48,821 nucleotides of DNA from an uncultured Chitinophagaceae bacterium. Lineage in GTDB: Bacteria; Bacteroidota; Bacteroidia; Chitinophagales; Chitinophagaceae. Below are positions 1 to 8,791 of this stretch, piece by piece. Within the stretch, counting starts at the first letter, position 1. Each line of letters opens with the position of its first letter. The notes below the pieces were generated by a model. That model did not search any database. It was not told where the DNA came from and worked only from the letters and a program-made list of their open reading frames with translations. Position numbers and translations under genes: made by a program. The stretch covers positions 1 through 48,821 of the forward strand of contig CALJNC010000017.1 of the NCBI GenBank assembly GCA_937981995.1. The letters run 5' to 3'.

Positions 1-122
1 TTAACTGGTAGAGCACTTTCAGACGATGCAATAACGGTAGAGCTACTATTGATTTTTGGAGGAGAAGATTTTACTGAAAATCCAACCTTGTCAGATGATC
101 ATGTTGATGCAAATGACAAAGC

Positions 123-767
123 ATTTTTAACTTCTTTCCCTCCTTCACTTTCTATTGTTCTTTGATAACCCAGTGGTGCACTTGAAAAAGGTCGATAGCC
201 GGCATACAATTTTCACTTTTGACCATATCTTACTCTTTTCTGTCCTCTTTTGCTTTCTAAAGCGTCTACAAGAAAATTCAAAGTAAGACCAATCAATCCT
301 TCTTCTGTTTCGGTTTCTTGTACACCACCATTACCAACTGCTACGAGTTTGCCACCTGTCATTTCCACTCTAGCCACCATATCAAAAGCTCTGTTGATTT
401 CGGGGGACCTTGAAAACCTAGAGGTAGCCACGCAAATGAAATAATCTATTTCAGTATCCTTCTTATTGGTTTTTTCTAAATATTTAATGGCGTTTAAAAA
501 TCATTTTCTGCTGAGCGTTGTGCCGGAGACCGCTTCGTCTTTGAAAACGGAAACAATCTCTACGTCTTGGTGTTGGGCTCGTCTTTCGCAGTCTGAAATT
601 TGGGCATTGATACCATTCCCTTTTCTTTTTTGTTCTTCAGTCGAAACTCTCGCATAGATAATTCCTTTTTTCTTACCCTTGGTTTTATCCGCTCTTTTTT
701 GTGCTTTGACAGTGACTTGTCTAGTCAATGGATCGTACTGTAGGCTGTTGGAGTGCTTATAAGTCAT
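123..767 (-). pseudogene. Serine site-specific recombinase remnant (resolvase/invertase family) interrupted by in-frame TGA codons
   Basis: Read leftward from 767, the frame starts with a basic leader and then the resolvase catalytic motif YARVSTEEQ; the serine would make the covalent DNA link. GNGINAQ and FKDEAVSGTTLSR follow. The frame meets TGA at 501-503, continues in the same frame through VATSRFSRS, GLIGLTLNFLVDALESKRGQ and RVRYGQK, meets TGA at 213-215, and continues with KLYAGYRPF and APLGYQ. A third TGA lies at 99-101. No TAA or TAG occurs in this frame down to base 1. Recombinase resemblance fades below about base 123, so the zinc-ribbon and coiled-coil DNA-binding parts are missing or outside the window. 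The simplest reading is a decaying mobile-element gene with two nonsense mutations. Recoding of TGA is a weaker alternative. The piece at 501-767 (88 codons) alone could not recombine DNA. Confidence 0.8.
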
Positions 768-1234
768 ATTAAGTTTGCTATGATATAAAAAATGAAAGCG
801 CTACATTAACTGTAGGTATTTTGAATGCAAGTTTGTAACAAGTCTGTGCCATTATTCTACATCATATTTTTCTTAAAGCAAGGATTTTTCATCTCAAACA
901 AGCGATTTTCCAACATTCATATTTTCTATTGTCAGTATATCAAACAAAGAAAGCACAATAACACGTTGTCCTATGCAAAGTCGCTCAAATGTAACACAAA
1001 ACCCACCATCAATATTTGTTTTAAGTAGCATTCGTATTGCCTACTTTAGAAGTCCTCGTCGTCTTTTATACTTCGTAATAATACGCCTGACAAGTGTAAA
1101 AAAATTAATGTCAATTGACTTAACTAAATGTCAAATCGTATCTGTACCGTAATTCTTTTGTCATAAAAAAATAACGCAAAAATGACAGGATATTAATGTG
1201 GATAACGAACACCAGTGTGTACTTTAAATTATTC
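768..1234. other. Intergenic region without a convincing gene
   Basis: The roughly 470 bases between the recombinase remnant and the next secreted-protein gene are AT-rich. A 67-codon frame at 825-1028 has no recognisable motif, no signal peptide and irregular composition, so I do not call it. Near the right end, ATTCTTTTG at about 1151-1159 loosely resembles a Bacteroidota -7 box and could drive the gene starting at 1235. I see no convincing terminal inverted repeat or attachment site here. Confidence 0.5.
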
Positions 1235-1693
1235 ATGAAAAAAGTGCTCTTAGTCCTCATTGTTTCTCTACCTTACTTTAAGGCTTTTTCCCATTGTTTT
1301 TGTGGAAATACCATTGGTTCATTTGGACCTTATTTGATTGATAGTTGTGATTTTGATACTTCCAATACAAATAATTTATTTTTTGAAGTAGATACTACCT
1401 TGCCAAATAATTTGTGGCAGGTAGGAACTGTAACTAAGCTAGGATTCCCAATGGCAAATTTTGGAAACCGCGCAATCCAAACAGATACGGTCAATACATA
1501 TGATACAAATAATATTAGTGCATTTAATATTTGGACGAATAGTATTTATTATGTGCCCACACAAGATTCTGTATTTTCAATTAATTTTTGGCATTATTAT
1601 AATGTTGATAGTCTGCAAGATACCTGTATGGTGCAGTATACTTTAGATTCTGGCTTAACTTGGTTGAATTATACGGATACATTTTTTTTTTAA
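1235..1693 (+). CDS. N-terminal part of a frameshifted T9SS-secreted protein
   Basis: The ATG at 1235 gives a clear signal peptide (MKKVLLVLIVSLPYFKAFS, then HCFCG). An in-frame TTG at 1196 would only add residues before it. The mature part is rich in Asn, Thr and Asp with alternating hydrophobics, as in secreted beta-sandwich proteins (NIWTNSIYYVP, CMVQYTLDSGLTWLNY). The frame ends abruptly at a run of ten T (1682-1691) followed by TAA. If one T is removed, translation continues through KIDYSYQVPSQHLPISN into the fragment ending at 2204, which carries the sorting domain. The two pieces are therefore one gene of about 320 codons, disrupted by a homopolymer indel, by sequencing error, or switched by slippage. 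The function of the mature domain is not recognised. Confidence 0.75.
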   Translation: MKKVLLVLIVSLPYFKAFSHCFCGNTIGSFGPYLIDSCDFDTSNTNNLFFEVDTTLPNNLWQVGTVTKLGFPMANFGNRAIQTDTVNTYDTNNISAFNIWTNSIYYVPTQDSVFSINFWHYYNVDSLQDTCMVQYTLDSGLTWLNYTDTFFF

Positions 1694-1727
1694 AATTGAT
1701 TATTCTTACCAAGTACCATCGCAGCAC

Positions 1728-2204
1728 TTGCCGATTAGTAATAGTCGAGGTTTGTTTTTTTGGACAGGTAAGTCTAATGGGTGGCAACAAGTAAAGATCT
1801 GTTTTACTTATTTAGCTATTAAACCCCAACTTAAAATGAGTTGGCCATTTGGTTTTCGTTTTTTATTTAAAAGTGATTCCATTCAAAATAATAAACCGGG
1901 TTGGATAATAGATAAGGTTAGATTTAGCACGCCTCACATTACGTTCTCAACTAGTGCAATAGAGAACCATTCTCTGCCAATTTACCCTAACCCAAGTAGT
2001 AACGGTGTTTTTTATATTAACTACCCTGACAATTATGTAAATGGCAAAATCTATTTCTTTGACTTCCTAGGAAGGAATGTAAGAGCACTCCCTTTAATGA
2101 AAAAAATCAACTTGGGTAATTTGCCTAGTGGTTTATATACTTATAAAGCAGTGTTTGAAAGAACTGAGCAGTGGTTTTCTGGAACCATTGAGATTATTAA
2201 ATGA
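1728..2204 (+). CDS. C-terminal part of the frameshifted T9SS-secreted protein, with sorting domain
   Basis: This is the downstream half of the gene that begins at 1235. The frame is open from about 1692; the TTG at 1728 is only the first possible start and is probably not used. The first part (GLFFWTGKSNGWQQVKICF, FGFRFLFKSDS, PGWIIDKVRF) looks like the end of a concanavalin-like or MAM-like beta-sandwich. From about 1980 comes a typical type A T9SS sorting domain: IYPNPSSNGVFYINY, then FFDFLGR, then LPSGLYTYKAVF and the C-terminal strand GTIEIIK. That domain targets cargo through the outer-membrane T9SS translocon for surface attachment or release. Without the signal peptide encoded upstream this half cannot be exported, so it works only if the frame is restored at the T run. 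Confidence 0.75.
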   Translation: MPISNSRGLFFWTGKSNGWQQVKICFTYLAIKPQLKMSWPFGFRFLFKSDSIQNNKPGWIIDKVRFSTPHITFSTSAIENHSLPIYPNPSSNGVFYINYPDNYVNGKIYFFDFLGRNVRALPLMKKINLGNLPSGLYTYKAVFERTEQWFSGTIEIIK

Positions 2205-2640
2205 CTTGAAGTATTAAAAAGGTACTAATTTTTAGTTTAAAAAACTTAAGCACCTTATCTTAGATCTAACTAAACTAAAAACTATGTAAAGTAATAATTA
2301 ATTAAAATATATAGCGTTTCTTTTAAGAGAATCACTACGTTGAAATCGCAAAATTAAAAGCTACAGTGAAGAACTTGAAGGAGCGCACCCTGAGAAGGGT
2401 GTGTTCTTCCTGTAAATCATGTAGCAAGGTTTTTGCGAACCTCAACGTATGACAAGCACGGGCTCACACCCTTTTCTTATGTCATGAATTGAACCCGTTC
2501 ATTTAACAAAATAGAGAAGAAACAACATAAACTCATTATGTGCAACAGTGTCAACTTTGTTTCTCCGGCTAAAGAAACATTTACTAAATCATGACGAAAT
2601 CTATTAACTGTACAATATAAAAAAGATTAACTTTAGAACT
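2205..2640. other. 436-base intergenic region with RNA-like hairpins
   Basis: No gene is evident between the two secreted-protein genes. The middle of the gap is visibly less AT-rich than its ends and can fold. Hairpin 1 pairs CACCCT (2386-2391) with AGGGTG (2396-2401) around a GAGA loop, with outer arms GAAGAAC (2368-2374) and GTTCTTC (2403-2409) and a ten-base bulge on the left. Hairpin 2 pairs AGGTT (2427-2431) with AACCT (2438-2442). A third pairing joins ATGACA (2449-2454) and TGTCAT (2480-2485). The remainder (2205-2340 and 2520-2640) is AT-rich, with the promoter for the gene at 2641 presumably at its right end. Confidence 0.5.
2368..2485 (+). ncRNA. Candidate structured RNA or 5' leader element
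   Basis: Three local inverted repeats fall in one 118-base stretch. The first is a six-pair stem capped by GAGA, a GNRA-type tetraloop, stacked below a bulge on a seven-pair stem. The other two are short stems. The order (bulged hairpin with GNRA loop, then smaller hairpins) is typical of structured RNAs. I recognise no Rfam family in it: it lacks the SRP-RNA, tmRNA and RNase P signatures I know. The strand is assumed from the flanking genes; the perfect palindromes fold on either strand, although the GNRA loop exists only on the plus strand. It could be a leader of the gene at 2641 (155 bases downstream), a small RNA, or a relic of a mobile element. Confidence 0.3.
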
Positions 2641-4296
2641 ATGAAATACATAATTTCAATTCTCCTTGTATCGGTAGGTATAAATTTACTTGCCCAGCCT
2701 CCGCAGCCTACACTCAACTGGGTGAAAACTATGGGCAATACAGATGTTGATCAGGTTAGGTCTATGGTACCAACATCAGATGGTGGTTTTATTGCTATTA
2801 GTGAAGTTTATTTTCCGAGCAGTGGTGATTTTATAAAGCCTACAGGTCATAGTTCTTATGAATTTTGTGCCATCCGTTTTGATAGTACCAAAAGTGTGGT
2901 TTGGAAACAATGTTATGGAGGCAGCGGTCAAGATCGGCCTTTTAAGATAATAACACTCAGAAATGGTAGTTTTCTTATAGGTGGTGATACTGAGAGTAAT
3001 GATGGAGATGTCACTCACAAACGAATGGGAGGTACTAATGCTTGGCTATTATGCATTGACGGTAATGGCGGCAAGCTATGGGATAGCACCTATGGAAGCG
3101 CTGTGGGTGTTGGATTTAGCGATGTGATTGAAACACTAGATGGAGGTTATATGCTTTGCATAGTGGGCAATCAGGGTAATGGAGATTTAGATAGCGTTTA
3201 TGGTGGCAATGGTGGGCTGTATGATGCTCATTTGCTTAAATTGGATAGTACTGGTACGAAAGAATGGGTGCGTAATATTGGCGGCACTGGAGATGAAGGA
3301 GCCATGAAAGTTGTACAGCACCCAGATAGTAGCTATTATATTACGCTATATAATGAGTCACTAGATATTGATTGTACCCCTAGTGGTTTTAGTCTGAATG
3401 GTTTTCCCAACCCTGCTGACAATCCCAGCAGAGATATGTACGTTGCTAAGTTAGACAAAAACGGTACAATGCTTTGGCACTATGATTATGGAGGTACCTT
3501 ATTCGATGAGATTAACCCTGGTGGAGGTATTTTATTGGCAGATGACACTTGCCTCTTTGTGGTGGGTAATACTCGATCTAATGATTACATGGCCAGCAGC
3601 AATCATAGTGGTTCTTTAAGTAATCCAATAACAGATATTCTCGTTTTAAAAATAGATACTAGCGGTAAACTATTATGGAGTAGGTGCATTGGTGGCAGTT
3701 ATGATGATGAATGCTTTAGCATAGCCTCTAATGGATCGGGCGGAATATTACTGGCAGGTACTAGTCAAAGTTGGGATGGAGATGTGCCAAGAAGCTTTGA
3801 TAGCAGCGGTATAAATGATGCTTATATAGCGAATGTTGATACCAATGGAGATTTAATTTGGGGCGGGAGTATAATAGGACAATGGAATGATGTATTGGTG
3901 TCGGGATGTGTTTTGTCCGATAAACATCGTATTTTAGTTGGAGGGTTTACAGCAACACAAGGCCCGAGCGGTGACATACCTGGACCTTATAAAGGTAATG
4001 GAGACATGCTCTTTGCTGAGTTTAGTTTATGGCCATCAAGTTCAAATTATATTACTAAAGAAGAGGATTTTATGATTTATCCAAATCCTGCTTCTACTAA
4101 AGTTTATGTGCGGGGAGTATTAAATGATAATGATATTATATCATTACAAGATATTAATGGTAAACAACTCAAAGTACTTTCCAAGAAGGAAGCATTTCAT
4201 GGGATTTCTTTAAGAGAATATCCTGCCGGTTTTTACTTATTATCCATTCGTACAAATAAAACTATCATTTATAAAAAATTAATTATTCAATCCTAA
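2641..4296 (+). CDS. T9SS-secreted repeat protein, probable beta-propeller
   Basis: 551 residues. A signal peptide (MKYIISILLVSVGINLLAQ) is followed by Pro-rich PPQPTLNW. About six degenerate repeats of 55-70 residues then follow, each built as W...YGGS.DD, a GG[FY] turn, a hydrophobic strand GG(T/N)..S, and a strand ending in KLD..G...W. Examples are WKQCYGGSGQD, WVRNIGGTGDEG, WHYDYGGTLFDE and WSRCIGGSYDDE. This resembles the propeller-like repeats common in large Bacteroidota surface proteins; the exact fold is inferred. The last ~75 residues are a type A sorting domain (FMIYPNPASTKVYV ... GFYLLSI ... IIYKKLIIQS). It is complete and in frame, unlike its two neighbours. Thirteen bases separate it from the next gene, so the two are probably co-transcribed. 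No enzyme motif is visible; a role as surface or extracellular binding protein is an inference. Confidence 0.85.
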   Translation: MKYIISILLVSVGINLLAQPPQPTLNWVKTMGNTDVDQVRSMVPTSDGGFIAISEVYFPSSGDFIKPTGHSSYEFCAIRFDSTKSVVWKQCYGGSGQDRPFKIITLRNGSFLIGGDTESNDGDVTHKRMGGTNAWLLCIDGNGGKLWDSTYGSAVGVGFSDVIETLDGGYMLCIVGNQGNGDLDSVYGGNGGLYDAHLLKLDSTGTKEWVRNIGGTGDEGAMKVVQHPDSSYYITLYNESLDIDCTPSGFSLNGFPNPADNPSRDMYVAKLDKNGTMLWHYDYGGTLFDEINPGGGILLADDTCLFVVGNTRSNDYMASSNHSGSLSNPITDILVLKIDTSGKLLWSRCIGGSYDDECFSIASNGSGGILLAGTSQSWDGDVPRSFDSSGINDAYIANVDTNGDLIWGGSIIGQWNDVLVSGCVLSDKHRILVGGFTATQGPSGDIPGPYKGNGDMLFAEFSLWPSSSNYITKEEDFMIYPNPASTKVYVRGVLNDNDIISLQDINGKQLKVLSKKEAFHGISLREYPAGFYLLSIRTNKTIIYKKLIIQS

Positions 4297-4309
4297 AAAA
4301 CAATATACC

Positions 4310-7300
4310 ATGAAAAAACTAATCTTATGTTTCATTTTAATCTCCAATTGTGCACTTGTTTGCGCACAGTCGCCCTCGTCGCCCTCGTATGCTCCTTTGC
4401 CTAATTATTCGCAACCTGGTTTAACTTATCAGCAGGCACTAGATGGTATACTCTATCATTTTAATGACCCTACGGATACAACAGAGGGTAGTAGCTTTTT
4501 AAAAATTAGCAAATGGAAACGTTTTTGGCAGGATAGAATTTGTGCAGACTTTCCAAATGGTAAAAATGCATTTACAGCTTTAGCTGAATTGGCTAAATTT
4601 TCAATTGATAATCCACACGCACTCTGTAGTGAAACCGATGGTAAATTTCAGGGCAATTGGTCCTCAATTGGTCCTGACACTTTGCCGAATAATATGCAAG
4701 CCTTAGGCTTATTTAATACGGTATGGGCGAGTCCTACCGATAGTAATTTTATACTTGCTGGTAGTGGAATGGGTGGTTTATGGAAAACTACTGACGGAGG
4801 AGCGCATTGGCACAATATTACGGATAATGCCAATATTGCAGGTACTATGGGAGTAATGAGTATCGCCGTTAACCCTTCAAATCCAAATGAAATATGGTTA
4901 GCTACTCCTAGCCATTATCATTTACAAGGTTCTTATTGGTTTAACGATGGGTATCATTATGGAGTGATTCGTACAATGGACGGTGGTGCTACTTGGCAGC
5001 ATGAGCCTTTCTTTGTAGGCCCTAATGGGCTATTGTCTATAGAGCACGGGGTGGATAAATTATTGTACGCACCTGACGGAACCTTGTGGGCTTTTAATAA
5101 GAAGAAAATTTTTATGAAGAAGCAAGGGCAAGCATGGAGCGTAGTCCATACGTTAGGAGGGCAAGAGGCGATAACAGATACTTTTTTTACAGATATTGCT
5201 TTTTTACCTAGCCCTCCGCATAGGCTCATAGCATCTACAAATAGTATAATTGATCTAGTAGACTCGGTTGGAAATGCGCTTCTTTATGAGTATAGTGATT
5301 CAGACGGAACTATTCTGCATCAGTATATGCATGATAGTATTGTTAAGTATTACGGTAATCCTGTGCATACTAATATTGCCAGTATATCAATACCTAACAA
5401 TAATAACGTCTATTATGACTATGATGATGTGTTTATAGTGCAAGGCCCTCCGCCTATTTTTGCACCACAAATAAAAAGATTACTTATACTAGGTCATATA
5501 GATAGAACTACTGGAATCATAGACACAAATATTACGAGAAGGGTTACGAATACAGCGATAATTGGAAAATTAATTGTGAGTCCCAATAATCCAAATACTA
5601 TCTATTTTGGAAGCCCTCAAAATGTCGGGGGCGTTGCATATATGTCTGTTGATGGCGGAGAAATTTTTGCTCCCATTAGTACCTATTGGGGAGAACCTAC
5701 ACATGGCGATATACGTGGCATGTATTTACAGACAAGTTCTCCGCTTGATAGTGGTCGAGGAGATTTATTATTTTTTGCTTCAGACGGTGGCATAGGTAAA
5801 AAACCAGCAGGCAGTGTATACAATTTTGGGCAATTTAGTACTAGAACGTGTGTAAATATTAATGGTAGAGGATTAGCAGTAACCCAGTTTTATGGGATGG
5901 CTGATCAGGACGGTCAAGAAAAATTTCTGAGTGGTGGTGCTATTCATAATGGTATGTTTGCCTGTGAGGGAGATCAATCAATCCCTTGGAAGGTTATACA
6001 AGTTACCGATGCCGTAGATTGCGAATTTGATGCAGTGAATAGAGATAAAGCCTACTATCAATTGGGTTATCCTACAGCTCCTAATAATTTCCAAGGCCAA
6101 CTGTATGCATCTGATACTGGCGGTGGACGCAAAATAGATTCTCGTTATTCTTATCAACAAGATCATATTATGCTGCATCAAGAAAAATACGAAAATGCCT
6201 TTCCAATCAATATTTCTGAAACCAGTAAAAAGCTTTATGTGGGTAAAGAACGATTGTGGGTTAAGGATAGCACTTGGTTAAATGATGGAAATTGGAGAAG
6301 GTATGGACCCTTAGGGTCTTACCATCCTAGAGGTTACTATTCTGATCAGGTTTGGGGCATTGACTCATTACCTGTGCGCTGTTTTGCCATTGGAAAAAAC
6401 GATTTGGACGATAGAAAAGCTTACGTATGTTACTTTTCTCAAAATTCTAAAGGAGATCAATTAGTGAGTTATACACCCGATGGAGGGTTAAATTGGTATG
6501 ACGCTACACCGCAGCATCTATTATCAAGTGCAAGTAATGCTGGGCATAGAAGCCCGATCAGTGCCATAGCCATTGGTGATCAAAACCCAAATAAAGTATG
6601 GCTTGGACAAAGCCAAATAAATATGGGTAGCGATGGTAAGCCTACCAATTCACGTAGAGTACTCTATACGGAAGATGATCCATTTGTTGTGGGTAGTGGA
6701 AATGTAGTTTGGAAGGATTTATCCAAGGGTTTGCCACCGCATCCGGTTACCTCATTGGTGTATCAATCGGGTAGTGATGATGTTGTATATGCAGGTACTG
6801 ATGTAGGCGTATATCGTTTCGTAAAGCAAGAGCCTATTGATAGCTCATTCTGGGTATGTTTTAATGATGGTTTCCCTAAATCATTAATCAATGATTTGGA
6901 GATCAATTATTGCAGTGGTAAGTTACGAGCAGCTACACATGGGAGAGGTATGTGGGAAAGCGATTTGTACCATGCTAGTTCAGGCAATATAGGTACGAGT
7001 AAAAAAGTAGATGCTGGTGGTACTACTACTTTAACGGGAGATGTTTATATTGAAGGTAGTATTACAGTAGAAGCTGGTAATACTTTGTTAATAAAAGGCA
7101 CAGCGACTAACCCAACTACAATACACATGCCTAAATGGGGGCGTATCAATGTAAAAAAAGGAGCACATCTTATTGTGGATGGTGCTACAATTACTAATTC
7201 TTGTAATACCATGTGGTTAGGAATATTTATAGATGGTGATGATAATTTGTCACAAACACCTTTAACCAATCAAGGGGTATGTGAATTAAAGAATGGTGCC

Positions 7301-8791
7301 GTTATTGAAAATAGTGAGAATGGTGTTGCTAACTATTGGACAGGACTTGGCGGTGGAATTATAATAGCTAATAATGCTACTTTTAAAAACAATAGACGCA
7401 GCGCGGCTTTTCTAAAATATCAAAATTATATCTCTAATACCATTATACCCAAGGCAGATGTCTCCTATTTTAAAAATTGTTCCTTTATTGTAGATGATGA
7501 TTATCCCAGTACTGGTCCAGTATTTACTTATCATATATCTCTATGGGGTATGGATAGAGTAAAAATAACAGGCTGTTCTTTTGATAATCAAATGACTAAT
7601 GCACTCCATACAGGTAAAGGTATTGCCTGTTTAGATGGTTCTATTTTAGTAAATGAAACATCGAATGCTGGAAACCCAAGTAGTCCTGTTGTGCCAAGTA
7701 CTTTCAATAACTTAGAAATGGGTATAGATTTAGGCGGTTATAATCTTTTAAGCAATGCTATTGTGGTTAACTCAGATTTTAGCGAGAACAAAATAGGTAT
7801 TCAAATGCTTGGTCATGATAATGGAACGTTTGGACTCAACGAATTTGAAAATTTAAGCACCACATGGGGGGTAGGCTTATATGCCAATGAGTGCCCACAT
7901 TATAATATTAGTGAAAATGAATTTGTAGGTAGTAATGCGCATAATACGGTTCCAACTTTTGGAACTTGGATTGCTAACACCTATGCTAATGACAACTTTG
8001 TATATAAAAATACATTTAAAGACTTGGCTTACGGTAGTGTCTCCGAAGAGTATAATCACGGATACCAATTTGGCGGTGGTGCACCTCGTGAATATGGTGT
8101 GCGCTTTAATTGTAATACAAACACGAATAATTTCAGAGACATTTATGTAGGTCCTTCTGGATCTCAATATGGAATACATTCTAATCAGTTAAGCATCTCA
8201 AGTTTGGGTGCATTGCAATCAGCCGGAAACACATTTAGCCAAAATTCACCAAGCCAAAATTCCATAGGTTGGGATTTCGCAAATTACGGTCAAGGAATAC
8301 GATACTATCATTCGGGAGGTACAACAGACCCATTATACAATGATGGTACGATAAGTAAAATGACAACACTGCCTGCTACAAACTGTGATGCCAGATACAA
8401 CCCCAATGTAGACCCGATTGATTTCCCAACATCAAGATTAACTTCTGCTATTATACGTTATAATTCTTTACATGCCTCTTTAGTAACTGCTTTGTATAAT
8501 CATCAGCAGGTAATAGATGATGGAAGCACAAATCAAATGGTTGGCAATGTTAGTGAAACATGGAATGATAATGCTTGGACTTTACGAAATAATTTATTGG
8601 CCGAGTCTCCGTATTTATCAAATGAAGTATTGCGCCAAACGGGTGAAGAAAACATTTTACCGCAAGCGATGTATTTAGAAATTATTCTCGCTAATCCAGA
8701 GGCTTCTAGAGAACGTGAGTTCTTAGAGTTTCTTCAATATGAATTAGCTAATCCATTGCCAACTTATATGATAAAACTTAATTGTGGCTAG
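4310..8791 (+). CDS. Giant secreted protein: sialidase/VPS10-like propeller plus parallel beta-helix (frameshifted near its C-terminus)
   Basis: 1493 codons to a TAG at 8789-8791. A signal peptide (MKKLILCFILISNCALVCAQ) precedes a region with repeated Asp-box motifs: TTDGGAHW near residue 160, TMDGGATW near 225, SVDGGEIF near 448 and TPDGGLNW near 724. This is the pattern of sialidase/VPS10-type beta-propellers. From about residue 905 to 1310 come short repeated strands (VYIEGSITVEAGNTLLIKG, INVKKGAHLIVDGATI, then AVIENSENGV-like turns), typical of a right-handed parallel beta-helix. The final part is helical (LLAESPYLSNEVL ... PLPTYMIKL) and stops without a sorting domain. The sorting domain lies in the next frame (8784-9581). 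Deleting one A from AAAA at 8773-8776 joins them into about 1756 residues. Related Bacteroidota proteins continue across this point with helical sequence, so this is one disrupted gene. Confidence 0.85.
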   Translation: MKKLILCFILISNCALVCAQSPSSPSYAPLPNYSQPGLTYQQALDGILYHFNDPTDTTEGSSFLKISKWKRFWQDRICADFPNGKNAFTALAELAKFSIDNPHALCSETDGKFQGNWSSIGPDTLPNNMQALGLFNTVWASPTDSNFILAGSGMGGLWKTTDGGAHWHNITDNANIAGTMGVMSIAVNPSNPNEIWLATPSHYHLQGSYWFNDGYHYGVIRTMDGGATWQHEPFFVGPNGLLSIEHGVDKLLYAPDGTLWAFNKKKIFMKKQGQAWSVVHTLGGQEAITDTFFTDIAFLPSPPHRLIASTNSIIDLVDSVGNALLYEYSDSDGTILHQYMHDSIVKYYGNPVHTNIASISIPNNNNVYYDYDDVFIVQGPPPIFAPQIKRLLILGHIDRTTGIIDTNITRRVTNTAIIGKLIVSPNNPNTIYFGSPQNVGGVAYMSVDGGEIFAPISTYWGEPTHGDIRGMYLQTSSPLDSGRGDLLFFASDGGIGKKPAGSVYNFGQFSTRTCVNINGRGLAVTQFYGMADQDGQEKFLSGGAIHNGMFACEGDQSIPWKVIQVTDAVDCEFDAVNRDKAYYQLGYPTAPNNFQGQLYASDTGGGRKIDSRYSYQQDHIMLHQEKYENAFPINISETSKKLYVGKERLWVKDSTWLNDGNWRRYGPLGSYHPRGYYSDQVWGIDSLPVRCFAIGKNDLDDRKAYVCYFSQNSKGDQLVSYTPDGGLNWYDATPQHLLSSASNAGHRSPISAIAIGDQNPNKVWLGQSQINMGSDGKPTNSRRVLYTEDDPFVVGSGNVVWKDLSKGLPPHPVTSLVYQSGSDDVVYAGTDVGVYRFVKQEPIDSSFWVCFNDGFPKSLINDLEINYCSGKLRAATHGRGMWESDLYHASSGNIGTSKKVDAGGTTTLTGDVYIEGSITVEAGNTLLIKGTATNPTTIHMPKWGRINVKKGAHLIVDGATITNSCNTMWLGIFIDGDDNLSQTPLTNQGVCELKNGAVIENSENGVANYWTGLGGGIIIANNATFKNNRRSAAFLKYQNYISNTIIPKADVSYFKNCSFIVDDDYPSTGPVFTYHISLWGMDRVKITGCSFDNQMTNALHTGKGIACLDGSILVNETSNAGNPSSPVVPSTFNNLEMGIDLGGYNLLSNAIVVNSDFSENKIGIQMLGHDNGTFGLNEFENLSTTWGVGLYANECPHYNISENEFVGSNAHNTVPTFGTWIANTYANDNFVYKNTFKDLAYGSVSEEYNHGYQFGGGAPREYGVRFNCNTNTNNFRDIYVGPSGSQYGIHSNQLSISSLGALQSAGNTFSQNSPSQNSIGWDFANYGQGIRYYHSGGTTDPLYNDGTISKMTTLPATNCDARYNPNVDPIDFPTSRLTSAIIRYNSLHASLVTALYNHQQVIDDGSTNQMVGNVSETWNDNAWTLRNNLLAESPYLSNEVLRQTGEENILPQAMYLEIILANPEASREREFLEFLQYELANPLPTYMIKLNCG

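Noticed and set aside
1-165. Plus-strand frame open from base 1 to a TGA at 163-165
   Set aside because: It overlaps the recombinase remnant antisense; the sequence (SDDAITVELLLIFGGEDFTEN) shows no family motif and the true start is outside the window, so it cannot be supported.
825-1028. 67-codon frame in the first intergenic region
   Set aside because: No motif, no signal peptide, composition of random AT-rich translation, and no promoter box close to its start.
7877-8179. 100-codon minus-strand frame in the beta-helix region
   Set aside because: Shadow of the Asn/Thr-rich helix repeats on the plus strand; no recognisable domain.
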